Positions 1 to 7,716 of a stretch of 37,231 nt of DNA are shown here, piece after piece. The position numbers and the translations under genes were made by a program. This DNA is from Gammaproteobacteria bacterium (GTDB taxonomy: Bacteria > Pseudomonadota > Gammaproteobacteria > Eutrophobiales > Eutrophobiaceae). The first letter of the stretch is position 1, and every line of letters begins with the position of its first letter. The stretch is taken from NCBI GenBank assembly GCA_016179185.1, contig JACORW010000046.1, positions 1 to 37,231 of the forward strand, in the 5' to 3' direction. The notes below the pieces were generated by a model, which was not told where the DNA came from, searched no databases, and saw nothing but the letters and a program-made list of their open reading frames with translations.

Positions 1-3
1 CAT

Positions 4-153
4 ATGAATAGTAACAATAAAAAATGGCTGCGCTGTCTGAGTGCATCGGCTGCAGCCTCCGTCGAAACCGTTTCCATATCCGGCATGGCCACCGTGGCGC
101 GAAGTGTCCTGTCAGCGATGCTGGAGTCCTGGCGTTACCGGAGGGTGCGATAG
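4..153 (+). CDS. Short unrecognised ORF ahead of the DUF808 gene
   Basis: An ATG at position 4 opens a 49-codon frame ending in TAG two bases before the DUF808 start codon. The predicted peptide starts MNSNNKKWLR and then has a small-residue-rich stretch. It resembles no family I know. The window edge cuts off any ribosome binding site, so this could be a real leader peptide, the 3' end of a longer gene if the frame runs on to the left, or chance. The only support is its abutment to the next gene. Confidence 0.2.
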   Translation: MNSNNKKWLRCLSASAAASVETVSISGMATVARSVLSAMLESWRYRRVR

Positions 154-155
154 CC

Positions 156-1106
156 ATGGCCGCTGGCAGCCTGCTGGCCCTGCTGGATGACATCGCCACG
201 ATCCTGGACGATGTGGCGATTCTCACAAAGGTCGCGGCGAAGAAAACCGCCGGCGTGCTGGGCGATGACCTGGCGCTGAATGCCCAGCAGGTGGCCGGCG
301 TGCAATCCGATCGGGAGCTGCCGGTGGTGTGGGCGGTGGCCAAGGGCTCGTTCGTCAACAAGCTCATCCTGGTGCCCGCGGCGCTCGCCATCAGCGCGAT
401 CCTGCCCTGGCTGGTCACACCGTTATTGATGGTGGGCGGCGCCTGGCTGTGTTACGAAGGGTTCGAGAAACTGGCGCACAAATTTCTGTACAGCACGGTC
501 GAGGACCGGAACCGGCACGCGGAGCTGGTCCAGGCGCTCAGCGACCCTGTGGTGGACCTGATCTCCCATGAGAAGGAGAAGATCAAGGCCGCAATTCGAA
601 CGGATTTCGTTCTGTCGGCGGAAATCATCGTCATTACGCTGGGGGCGGCCGCCGCGGCGCCATTCGCGACCCGCGTCGTCGTGCTTGCCGGCATTGCAGT
701 CATCATGACCGTTGGGGTGTATGGTCTCGTCGCCGGCATAGTCAAACTGGACGATGCCGGATTGGCTCTGGCGCGCAGTGCCGGCGCGGGACTGGTGGCG
801 CGCGCACTGCGCCGCCTCGGCGGCGGCATCCTGTGGTTTGCGCCGTGGCTGATGAAGTCCCTGTCCGGGGCCGGCATGGCGGCGATGTTTCTGGTCGGGG
901 GCGGCATCCTCGTGCATGGGATCCCGCCGCTGCATCACGCGCTCACGGATCTGGTCGCTGACACGGCGGGGCCGCTTGGAAAGCTCGCCGAGATCGCGAT
1001 GAACGGCGTTGCCGGCGTTATTGCCGGGGCAATCGTGCTCGCGGCCGCAGCTTCTTTAACCAGACTGCAGAAGCTCCAGCGCGCGCTGCGCGGACACATT
1101 TCGTAA
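156..1106 (+). CDS. DUF808 family inner-membrane protein (YedI-like)
   Basis: This predicted integral membrane protein of about 316 aa has unknown biochemical role. It begins MAAGSLLALLDDIATILDDV and continues with the KTAGVLGDDLALNAQQV block near residues 30-48, which is characteristic of the DUF808/YedI family. At least four strongly hydrophobic stretches follow (roughly residues 75-105, 155-195, 230-260 and 280-305). I chose the ATG at 156 because the family starts there and a GGAGGG ribosome binding site lies about 10 nt upstream; the frame stays open further upstream, but that part has no similarity. Its 3' end overlaps the convergent DUF167 gene by 51 bp. Length is close to the family norm of about 300 aa. 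The family assignment is confident; the function is not known. Confidence 0.9.
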   Translation: MAAGSLLALLDDIATILDDVAILTKVAAKKTAGVLGDDLALNAQQVAGVQSDRELPVVWAVAKGSFVNKLILVPAALAISAILPWLVTPLLMVGGAWLCYEGFEKLAHKFLYSTVEDRNRHAELVQALSDPVVDLISHEKEKIKAAIRTDFVLSAEIIVITLGAAAAAPFATRVVVLAGIAVIMTVGVYGLVAGIVKLDDAGLALARSAGAGLVARALRRLGGGILWFAPWLMKSLSGAGMAAMFLVGGGILVHGIPPLHHALTDLVADTAGPLGKLAEIAMNGVAGVIAGAIVLAAAASLTRLQKLQRALRGHIS

Positions 1107-1367
1107 CTGCACTTGTTTTCGCCGTGCGCTGCGGCCCCGCACAATGGTGACGCGGCTGACGCTGATCCCGAACTGTTTCGCCAGGAACCCGCGCAGGATC
1201 GCATTGGCCCGGTCATCCACCGGGGCCGCACCAATCCGGTATTTGAGCGCATTGCCGTGCAATCCCGCCCATTCGGTTCTTGCCGCATTGGGCTGCACAT
1301 GAATTTCCAGGATCGCGCCGCCGGCGTGTTCGCGGACGGCGGTCGCCAGCGCGGAGGAATCGATCAC
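1056..1367 (-). CDS. DUF167 / YggU family protein
   Basis: This is a small 103-aa protein of the YggU (DUF167) family, a compact alpha/beta fold found across bacteria, archaea and eukaryotes whose molecular role is unestablished. The diagnostic segments are visible: LEIHVQPNAARTEWAGLHG (about residues 20-38), then APVDDRANAIL, and RRKQVQLRN near the C-terminus. It starts with GTG. It lies 25 bp after the M20 peptidase gene on the same strand and is probably co-transcribed with it. Its last 51 bp overlap the 3' end of the convergent DUF808 gene, so the two mRNAs are antisense there. In other gammaproteobacteria this family often sits next to yggT and proC; that context is absent here. Confidence 0.88.
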   Translation of the reverse strand: MIDSSALATAVREHAGGAILEIHVQPNAARTEWAGLHGNALKYRIGAAPVDDRANAILRGFLAKQFGISVSRVTIVRGRSARRKQVQLRNVSAQRALELLQSG

Positions 1368-1392
1368 GGCACGCGACCGGCAGTGGCGCAGC

Positions 1393-2787
1393 TCAATTCT
1401 TCACGCCGGCGAGGCGCGTCAGCATGATGTACCAGTGATCCAGGTTACCGTAAAACGCGTCCACCCGAACGCGTTCATCGCGGCCGTGGGAACGGTCGTC
1501 GTCCGGCGTGATTCCCCACAGTCCGTCCACGCCATAGGTCGGGATCCCGGCCGCGCGCAGATACGCGCCGTCGGTTGCGCCGCTGCTCATCACCGGCACA
1601 ATGTTGACGCCGGGGAAGCGGGCGTGCACGCCGGCGGTAAACGCCTGCACGACATCCTCACGCAGCGGCGAGACGTCCGTTTCCGGCGTGCCGCCGGGGA
1701 TCGGTTCAACGGCGATTTCACTGCCCGCGAGCTCCGCAAGTGCAGTGCGTATTGCATCGCGGGTGACGCCCGGGAAGATCCGGCAATTCACCGTGGCCAC
1801 CGCCGCCTGCGGCAGCGCGTTCTCGGCATGTCCGCCGGACAACAGGGTAGCGACGCACGTGGTCCGGGTCCTGCCGATCAGGGTTTCCTCGCGCTCGATG
1901 CGATCCGCGGCCGCGATATTGGACGGATCGGACGTGAACACCCGGATCGCATCGCCCACCTCCTGCGGATACTGCGGTATCAGGCTCAATAATGTGGCGC
2001 GCGTCGTTTCATTGATCATCGGCGGGAAACGATGGTCCCGCAGGCGCGTCAGCGCCGCGGCCAGTTCATAAATGGCATTATCCGGGCGCGGCACGGATGA
2101 ATGTCCGCCGCGGTTTTGCGCCGTTAATATGAATGACGCGTAGGTCTTTTCCGCGGTCTGCATGCCGAATCCCAGCGCCTTGCCGCCGGCGAGAAAGTCG
2201 CCGCCGCCGGCATCGGAATTCAGCGCGAATTCCGCATCATGCAGGTGACGCCATTCGCCTGCCATTTTCTTCGCGCCGACCCCGTCGGTCTCTTCATCTC
2301 CGGTGAAAAACAGCACCAGGTCGCGATTCAGATTCGCGCCCTCCTTCTTCAGCCGCAACAGCGTCGTGACGATGGCGACCAGCCCGCCCTTGTTGTCATT
2401 GGTGCCGCGCCCGTAGAAATATCCTTCTTCCTCAACCAGCCTGAACGGCGGTTTGGTCCAGTCGGAGTCCAGCGCATCCACGACATCCATGTGCGCCAGC
2501 AGCAGAATGGGGTGCGCCGCCGGCTTGCCCGTAGCCGCCAGGCGCACCCGCAAAGCGGCGGTGTTGGCGTACGGCAGCACGAGGATTTCGTCGGCCGGGA
2601 ATCCGGCCTTCCGGAACACGTCCGCGAGATAATCGGCGAGGCTTCCGGCGCCGTCCTTTTCGGTCACAGTCCGGATCCCCACAACATCCGCGTACAGCGA
2701 GCGTGCAGTGGCCCGCCATGAATCGGGCGCGGCGATTGCCACACCATGCCAGAGCATCAGGAGAACGACTGCCAGATGTTTATCCAT
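1393..2787 (-). CDS. Secreted M20 family metallopeptidase
   Basis: This is a zinc-dependent M20 (ArgE/DapE/carboxypeptidase-like) exopeptidase of 464 aa, predicted to be exported. The N-terminus MDKHLAVVLLMLWHGVAIAA is a short Sec-type signal peptide with likely cleavage after AIA|A. Metal-ligand and catalytic motifs are in order: HMD (H99, D101), GRGTNDNKGG (D131), GDEETDG (E165/E166), a downstream NSDAGGG (D192) and a late DDRSHGRDE His. The ATG at 2787 was chosen because it yields the signal peptide; the longer in-frame start at 2919 would run into tatD. It lies 46 bp after tatD on the same strand. The substrate cannot be named: export argues for scavenging of peptides or acyl-amino acids rather than lysine biosynthesis, so I do not call it dapE. 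Confidence 0.87.
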   Translation of the reverse strand: MDKHLAVVLLMLWHGVAIAAPDSWRATARSLYADVVGIRTVTEKDGAGSLADYLADVFRKAGFPADEILVLPYANTAALRVRLAATGKPAAHPILLLAHMDVVDALDSDWTKPPFRLVEEEGYFYGRGTNDNKGGLVAIVTTLLRLKKEGANLNRDLVLFFTGDEETDGVGAKKMAGEWRHLHDAEFALNSDAGGGDFLAGGKALGFGMQTAEKTYASFILTAQNRGGHSSVPRPDNAIYELAAALTRLRDHRFPPMINETTRATLLSLIPQYPQEVGDAIRVFTSDPSNIAAADRIEREETLIGRTRTTCVATLLSGGHAENALPQAAVATVNCRIFPGVTRDAIRTALAELAGSEIAVEPIPGGTPETDVSPLREDVVQAFTAGVHARFPGVNIVPVMSSGATDGAYLRAAGIPTYGVDGLWGITPDDDRSHGRDERVRVDAFYGNLDHWYIMLTRLAGVKN

Positions 2788-2833
2788 GGCGGGTCCCGGG
2801 AACATGGCAATGAATCGTGCCGTGCCGCGTTCG

Positions 2834-3619
2834 CTATGCAACGCCTGGGAACAGGCGGAAAAAATTGCCGGTCGTCGCTGTGGCGACGCACTCAGTGGTT
2901 GTATTGCGCAGTGACGCAATCTGGTCGGCTACATGCCGCACCCACGCCGGCTGGTTCTCCTTGCCGCGGTGCGGCACGGGGGCAAGGTATGGTGCGTCAG
3001 TTTCAATCAGCATGCGATCCAGCGGGATCTTCCTGGCGATCTCCTGCAAGTCCACCGCATTCCGGAACGTGACGATCCCGGAAAAGGAAATCAGAAAGTT
3101 GAGATCCATGGCGCGGCGGGCGGTATCCCAGTCGTCCACGAAGCAGTGCATGATCCCGCCAACGTCCGCGGCTCCCTCTTCTTCCAGAATGCGAATCACG
3201 TCCGCGCGTGCCTCGCGGCTGTGGATGATAAGCGGTTTGCGGGCGGCACGGGCGGCGCGGATGTGCGTGCGGAATCTGTCCTGCTGCCACTTCAGATCTC
3301 CGTGGCTGCGAAAGTAATCGAGTCCGGTCTCGCCGATGGCGATAACATCGGGATGCATGGCGAGCGTCTGCAGGCGCGTGACCCCCGGCTCTTCGCGGTC
3401 GCGCGTATTCGGGTGAACACCCACCGAGGCCGAGATGCATTCGAAGTTTTCTGCGAGCCGCAGCAGCTCGGGTGCCGATTCCAGGTCCACTGACACGCAC
3501 AGCATGTGCACAACCCCGTTGCGCCGCGCTGCATCAACGATCGCGGCGACATCCGCCTGGATCATCGGGATGTGGCAATGAGAGTCGACGAGTTTGAGGG
3601 ATGAGGATGCTGACGGCAT
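2834..3619 (-). CDS. ycfH: TatD family metal-dependent hydrolase (YcfH type)
   Basis: This is a cytoplasmic TIM-barrel metal-dependent deoxyribonuclease/hydrolase of the TatD family, 261 aa as expected. Metal-binding motifs are visible: DSHCH (H14, H16) at the N-terminus, IGETGLDY, LIIHSREA, IMHCFVDD and the late ETDAPYL aspartate. TatD-family enzymes show metal-dependent 3'-exonuclease activity in E. coli; the physiological substrate of the YcfH paralogue is not established. It follows pilZ on the same strand. Its start codon is 8 nt from the arm of a heptamer inverted repeat (3628-3732), and there is no convincing Shine-Dalgarno sequence. The C-terminal segment runs past the usual TatD end by only a few residues. 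Confidence 0.92.
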   Translation of the reverse strand: MPSASSSLKLVDSHCHIPMIQADVAAIVDAARRNGVVHMLCVSVDLESAPELLRLAENFECISASVGVHPNTRDREEPGVTRLQTLAMHPDVIAIGETGLDYFRSHGDLKWQQDRFRTHIRAARAARKPLIIHSREARADVIRILEEEGAADVGGIMHCFVDDWDTARRAMDLNFLISFSGIVTFRNAVDLQEIARKIPLDRMLIETDAPYLAPVPHRGKENQPAWVRHVADQIASLRNTTTECVATATTGNFFRLFPGVA

Positions 3620-3627
3620 CGAGATTC

Positions 3628-3732
3628 AGCTACAAGCAACAAGCTACAAATTAATAGCACGGAACTGCGGAGGAGCCAACAGGCTGCCGGTTCTTGTTTT
3701 ACTTGTGGCTTGTGGCTTGTAGCTTGTAGCTA
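3628..3732. repeat. Heptamer-phased inverted repeat, element 1 (pilZ-tatD gap)
   Basis: The left arm is three 7-bp units in perfect phase: AGCTACA at 3628-3634, AGCAACA at 3635-3641 and AGCTACA at 3642-3648. The right arm is four units of the complement: TGTGGCT at 3704 and 3711, TGTAGCT at 3718 and 3725. The two arms could pair as an imperfect hairpin enclosing about 55 bases. The pilZ stop codon (3730-3732) lies in the right arm, and the tatD start codon (3619) is 8 nt beyond the left arm. This is a direct sequence observation; the function is unknown. Elements at 5730-5870 and 15548-15669 share the architecture but use a different heptamer. Confidence 0.85.
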
Positions 3733-4089
3733 GATTGTGTGCGTCGGCCGATCGGACTTCAGGGCTCCTGCAAGCTGGTTTTCTATCTTCATTCGCGTTG
3801 CGCCCTTGTCCAGCTCGCTGAATTGCACGCCGATGCCGGCAGTCTTGTTTCCCTGCGCCCCTTTGGGCGTAATCCATACCACGCGCCCGGCCACCGGCAG
3901 CTTCTCCTTGCTGTCCATCAACGTCAGCAGCATGAATACTTCGTCGCCGAGTTTGTAGGGTTTGGCGGTCGGGATGAACAGGCCGCCGTTCTTGATGAAC
4001 GGCATGTAGGATGCGTACAGCGCGCTCTTGTCGCGGATGGAAAGCGACAGGATGCCCTGCCTCGGATCACGCCCGCCGGGTACGCTCAC
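3730..4089 (-). CDS. pilZ: PilZ domain protein, type IV pilus type
   Basis: This is a 119-aa stand-alone PilZ protein. The family core is clear from ILSLSIRDKSALYASYMPF through GRVVWITPKG and GIGVQF near residue 95. The canonical cyclic-di-GMP ligands (an RxxxR box and a D/N-x-S-x-x-G box) are not seen: the corresponding loop reads FIKNGGLFIP. That fits the type IV pilus assembly PilZ, which interacts with PilF/PilB-type ATPases and FimX rather than binding the nucleotide itself. It starts with GTG. Its ribosome binding site AGGAGG is embedded in the last two arginine codons of holB, 8 nt upstream, implying translational coupling. The holB-pilZ order is the pseudomonad arrangement. Confidence 0.93.
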   Translation of the reverse strand: MSVPGGRDPRQGILSLSIRDKSALYASYMPFIKNGGLFIPTAKPYKLGDEVFMLLTLMDSKEKLPVAGRVVWITPKGAQGNKTAGIGVQFSELDKGATRMKIENQLAGALKSDRPTHTI

Positions 4090-4095
4090 GGATGC

Positions 4096-5091
4096 CTACC
4101 TCCTGCCGGTACTGGCCGTGGACTGCCAGTAAACGATGAATTCTTCCAGTAATCCCAGTTTGTTCAGGTTATGCGGCCCGGTCGCGCCCTGGTAATTGCG
4201 CGCCGCCACATCGTATGCGGTTACCAGCTGCATTAAGTCTAATTCATCCGCAATCTGTTGCAAATGCCCGTTTTCATTGTACAAGTCGGCGCTCCCGGAT
4301 ACCGTGACCTTGCGGACGGTGATGCTGCGCAAAATCTCCAGCAGCCACACGAGAACCGCCGGAAAGCCGAAGCCCGCCCACCGTCGGGCCATCGCGACCG
4401 GATCACGGTGGCCCTGTCGCAACTGACACAGGTCTCCGAGCAGTTCATTCTGCTTTGCCAGCGCGTCGCATTCGGCCAGGGCCATCGCGCGGAACGGCGC
4501 ACCGCCCGCGCGTCGCAGCAGAGCAGCGGCCAGGTCCGGATCCACACCAAGTTTCCGTTCCAGCCACCGGCAGGTGGCATGCCCGCTGTCGCCGGGAAAG
4601 TCCAGTCGCTGGCAGCGGCTGCGAACGGTAACCGGCAACTGTCCGGGCGCATGGCAGCACAGAATCAGCAGCGACCCCGCGGGCGGTTCCTCCAGTGTCT
4701 TGAGCAGCGTATTCGAGGCGCTTTTATTCATGGCCTCCGCCGGGCTGATGATCGCGATCTTATGGCGGCCCGACTGGCTGGTGAGGTGCATGAATTCCAG
4801 CAGGTCCCGGATCTCCTCCACGCGGATCTGCTTGCCCGGTTCTTCCGGGCGCACACGCAGGATGTCCGGATGGTTTCCCGCCTGCACCAGAACGCAGTCG
4901 CGGCAGCTGCCGCAGTGCGGCCGTGATGGCGATGACTGGCGGCAGAGCAACGCGCCTGCCAGCAGCGCTGCAAATTCGCCCAGGCCGGCGCCGTCAGGCC
5001 CGGTCAGCAGCAGCGCGTGGGGCAGTCTGCCGTTGTGATGGGCGTCGAGCACCCGCGTCCATTGTGATTGCTGCCAGGGGAGTACATTCAT
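4096..5091 (-). CDS. holB: DNA polymerase III delta-prime subunit
   Basis: This is the delta-prime subunit of the clamp loader, 331 aa. It acts with delta and tau/gamma to load the beta clamp. The N-terminal AAA+ fold has a degenerate P-loop (GPDGAGLGE, near residues 32-40) lacking the catalytic lysine, as in E. coli delta-prime. A four-cysteine zinc module follows, spanning roughly residues 51-65 (C-RQSSPSRPH-C-GS-C-RD-C). The arginine-finger SRC motif is in TVRSRCQRLDFP near residue 160. The start ATG overlaps the tmk stop (ATGA). The 3' end encodes the ribosome binding site for pilZ, so its last residues Arg-Arg do double duty. Confidence 0.95.
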   Translation of the reverse strand: MNVLPWQQSQWTRVLDAHHNGRLPHALLLTGPDGAGLGEFAALLAGALLCRQSSPSRPHCGSCRDCVLVQAGNHPDILRVRPEEPGKQIRVEEIRDLLEFMHLTSQSGRHKIAIISPAEAMNKSASNTLLKTLEEPPAGSLLILCCHAPGQLPVTVRSRCQRLDFPGDSGHATCRWLERKLGVDPDLAAALLRRAGGAPFRAMALAECDALAKQNELLGDLCQLRQGHRDPVAMARRWAGFGFPAVLVWLLEILRSITVRKVTVSGSADLYNENGHLQQIADELDLMQLVTAYDVAARNYQGATGPHNLNKLGLLEEFIVYWQSTASTGRR

Positions 5092-5726
5092 CTGGGCAGT
5101 CTGCGCCGCACGCAGGACAGTACCTGTTCATGGATGGATTCGGCAGCGCCACGCCCATCGAGGAGCACCACGCGATCGGAATCCGCGCGGGCAATCTCAA
5201 GATATGCCGTGCGCACGCGTTCAAAGAACTCCGCGTGCTCGCGTTCGAATCGATCCGCAATGTCCCGGCGTGTGCGGGCGCGCTCCATGCCGACGGCGAC
5301 CGGCGCATCCAGCAGCAACGTCAGATCCGGGCGCAGGCCGTCCTGCACGTATGCTTCCAGCGCTGCGATGCGGGAATGCAGGACGCCGCGTCCGCCCCCC
5401 TGATAGGCGTAGGTGGCATCCGTGAACCGGTCACAGAGAACGATGCGCCCCGCGGCGAGTGCCGGGCGTACGACCTGCGCCAGATGCTGCGCCCTGGACG
5501 CAAAGATCAGCAGCAGCTCTGTGTCATTGTCGATCGGTATGCTGTCCCGATGAAGGAGGATCTCCCGGATTGCCTCACCGGCCGGTGTACCGCCCGGTTC
5601 ACGGGTCTTGACCACCAGCCGTCCATCGCCCATGAGCGCCTGCGCAATCAACTCGATTTGCGTGCTTTTCCCGACGCCTTCTATACCCTCGAAGGTTACG
5701 AAAAAGCCTTTTCGGTCACTGCCCAC
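5088..5726 (-). CDS. tmk: Thymidylate kinase (dTMP kinase)
   Basis: This cytoplasmic enzyme phosphorylates dTMP to dTDP; it is 212 aa, normal for the family. The P-loop EGIEGVGKSTQ is at about residues 14-24. The REPGGTPAGEAIREILL block, the DRFTDATYAYQGGGRG nucleotide-binding segment near residue 95 and a C-terminal DGRGAAESIHEQV helix follow. The start is GTG at 5726, giving the usual short lead into FVTFEG. No Shine-Dalgarno sequence is visible, because the region just upstream is occupied by the heptamer repeat element at 5730-5870. It is translationally coupled to holB by an ATGA overlap. Confidence 0.95.
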   Translation of the reverse strand: MGSDRKGFFVTFEGIEGVGKSTQIELIAQALMGDGRLVVKTREPGGTPAGEAIREILLHRDSIPIDNDTELLLIFASRAQHLAQVVRPALAAGRIVLCDRFTDATYAYQGGGRGVLHSRIAALEAYVQDGLRPDLTLLLDAPVAVGMERARTRRDIADRFEREHAEFFERVRTAYLEIARADSDRVVLLDGRGAAESIHEQVLSCVRRRLPR

Positions 5727-5729
5727 GGT

Positions 5730-5870
5730 GTCAAGTCAAAAGCGAAAAGTGGAAAGTTGAAAGTGAATTGCGAACCGATGTCAGGCAATGGCATGGCTCG
5801 CATCTCCTGCCGGACATTCTAGCTCCATGGCCGTTGTTCGCTTTCCACTTTTTACTTTTCAATTTCCACT
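5730..5870. repeat. Heptamer-phased inverted repeat, element 2 (mltG-tmk gap)
   Basis: The left arm runs in strict 7-bp phase from 5730: GTCAAGT, CAAAAGC, GAAAAGT, GGAAAGT, TGAAAGT (to 5764). The right arm has the complementary register: GCTTTCC at 5840, ACTTTTT at 5847, ACTTTTC at 5854, AATTTCC at 5861. The arms can pair imperfectly around a loop of about 75 bases that carries no repeats. The mltG stop codon (5859-5861) lies inside the right arm, and the tmk GTG start (5726) is 3 nt past the left arm. The consensus unit NNAAAGT is shared with the element at 15548-15669. Confidence 0.85.
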
Positions 5871-6866
5871 ACCGAGTTGATATTTCTGCACCGCCCTATT
5901 GTGCTCCTCGAGGGTCGCGGAAAATTCGTGCGTTCCGTTACCGCGGGCGACGAAGTACAGCGCCGATTCTTCATCCGGGTGCAGTGCGGCGTGGATTGAC
6001 GCCCGTCCGGGCATGGCAATGGGCGTGGGCGGCAGGCCGGTGACGCGATAGGTGTTAAAGGGAGACTCGATCTCGAGATCCTCGCGGCGCAGGTTGCCGT
6101 CAAAATTTTCGCCGAGGGCGTAGATTACCGCGGGGTCGGTCTGCAGACGCATGCCGAGCTTCAGGCGACGCACGAACACGCCGGCGATGCGCGATCGTTC
6201 GGCCGGATCCGCGGATTCCTTTTCCACCAGCGACGCCATGATCAGCGCTTCATATGGATTTGCATACGGCAGGACCGGCGCCCGCGCCGGCCAGGCATCG
6301 GCCAGCACCTGCTGCATGGCCAGCGCGGCACGCCGGAGGAATTCCCGGTCCGTGGTCCCCGCGGGAAACCGGTAGGTATCGGGCAGAAAGCGCCCTTCAG
6401 GATCAACGGTCGCGAATCCGATTTCCTCCATGACCTGCGCCGGCGACGCACCCGACAGAGTCCGGTGCAGGACCGGGTCCGCCGCCACGGCCCGCAGCAT
6501 TTCACGGAACGACCAGCCTTCGATGAGCGTCAGCTCATGTTGAATGACCTGCCCGGAAACCAGCAGGTCCAACAGCGAACGCGGCGTCGTCCCCGGAGTG
6601 ATGGCGTATTCCCCGGCCTTGATCATCCCGGCGCGCCCGCTGCTCCGGGCTTCCCATTCCAGATAGACTGGGGCTTCCAGCCACCCCCGCTGCCGAAGCT
6701 CGGCGGCCACCTGCCGCATGCTCATGCCGGATTCAACCACGAACGTTTCCGTGCGGGCAACCGCCAGGGGGGAATTCAGATGTTCCTGCATGTCCGTCCA
6801 TACCCAGTTGCCGAATGCAGTCGTTGCCACGATCAACAACAGCGCCGGCACGAGTATCCGTTTCAT
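5859..6866 (-). CDS. mltG: Endolytic murein transglycosylase MltG
   Basis: This inner-membrane lytic transglycosylase, 335 aa, cleaves nascent glycan strands and is thought to set their length. A single N-terminal membrane anchor (about residues 4-22, ILVPALLLIVATTAFGNWVW) is followed by a LysM-like region (SGMSMRQVAAELRQRG). The YceG/MltG catalytic domain carries ASLVEKESAD (catalytic Glu near residue 215), RLQTDPAVIYALG, and the C-terminal GLPPTPIAMPG block with GNGTHEFSATLEEHNRAV. Its ATG overlaps the pabC stop codon. The pabC-mltG-tmk-holB order is conserved in gammaproteobacteria. The stop codon lies within a heptamer repeat arm. Confidence 0.95.
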   Translation of the reverse strand: MKRILVPALLLIVATTAFGNWVWTDMQEHLNSPLAVARTETFVVESGMSMRQVAAELRQRGWLEAPVYLEWEARSSGRAGMIKAGEYAITPGTTPRSLLDLLVSGQVIQHELTLIEGWSFREMLRAVAADPVLHRTLSGASPAQVMEEIGFATVDPEGRFLPDTYRFPAGTTDREFLRRAALAMQQVLADAWPARAPVLPYANPYEALIMASLVEKESADPAERSRIAGVFVRRLKLGMRLQTDPAVIYALGENFDGNLRREDLEIESPFNTYRVTGLPPTPIAMPGRASIHAALHPDEESALYFVARGNGTHEFSATLEEHNRAVQKYQLGSGN

Positions 6867-7687
6867 GGCGGAACGATGCAGCCCGCCTCTACCAGCGCAC
6901 TGTCGAGTCCGGGCGCGATCTCGGCCCGCCGGTACTGGTGCGCTCCGGCCCGTCGCACCGGCCAGATGCCGATGATGGAATTGCTGAAGAACACCTCTTC
7001 GGCTGCAAGCAGGTCGGCGCGATCGATCCGCTGAACGCGCGTTTCCAGCCCCAGGCCGGCGGCGCGATCAATTATTTCCGCGCGGATGATCCCCGCCACG
7101 CCGCAATCCTGGAGGCCGGGCGTGATCAACAGGTTTCCGCAGCGCATGAATACATTACTCATGGTGCCCTCGATGATCGCGCCGCTGGGATCGGATACGA
7201 ACCCCTCCGGGCATTTCCTGCCGGCAACCTCGGCGCGCGCCAGCACCTGCTCCAGCCGGTTCAGGTGTTTGATTCCGGCCAGGGCCGGTTGCCGCGCCAG
7301 GACAAAATCGCAAAATGCGGCCTCGACGCCGGAGCTGCGGTGATCGGCCGGATAGTCGGGCCACGGATGAATGGAAAGTATCCGCACCGGGGTGGATTCC
7401 GGGGGCGGCTGGTAGCCGCGGCCGCCGGCCCCGCGTGTCACGATGATCTTCAGCACCGCGCGCACCGTGCCGGCGGTAATCTGCCGGACCTCCGCGGACA
7501 GAATCTGTGTCTCGGGTGCGGATATTCCCAGCACGCGACAGCCGTTGCGGAGCCGCCGCAAATGCGCGTCCAGGCACAGCGGCATGCCGTTTATGATTGC
7601 AATGGTCTCGAACACGCCATCGCCGTAGTGAAGACCGCGGTCGAGAGCCGAAACTTTGTCCCCGGGCTGACCGTCGATCAGGATCAT
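6863..7687 (-). CDS. pabC: Aminodeoxychorismate lyase
   Basis: This PLP-dependent class IV fold enzyme converts 4-amino-4-deoxychorismate to p-aminobenzoate and pyruvate for folate synthesis; it is 274 aa. The N-terminal DRGLHYGDGVFETI block, the PLP lysine in GIKHLNRLEQVLAR (K140) and SDPSGAIIEGTMSNVF with the cofactor phosphate-binding region are all present. The context between fabF and mltG supports PabC over the related branched-chain or D-amino-acid aminotransferases. The gap to fabF is 29 bp; the start has only a weak GCGGGG ribosome binding site. The TGA stop overlaps the mltG ATG. Confidence 0.93.
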   Translation of the reverse strand: MILIDGQPGDKVSALDRGLHYGDGVFETIAIINGMPLCLDAHLRRLRNGCRVLGISAPETQILSAEVRQITAGTVRAVLKIIVTRGAGGRGYQPPPESTPVRILSIHPWPDYPADHRSSGVEAAFCDFVLARQPALAGIKHLNRLEQVLARAEVAGRKCPEGFVSDPSGAIIEGTMSNVFMRCGNLLITPGLQDCGVAGIIRAEIIDRAAGLGLETRVQRIDRADLLAAEEVFFSNSIIGIWPVRRAGAHQYRRAEIAPGLDSALVEAGCIVPP

Positions 7688-7716
7688 GTTGGCCCCGCAA
7701 GGCAGCTCGATGACGG

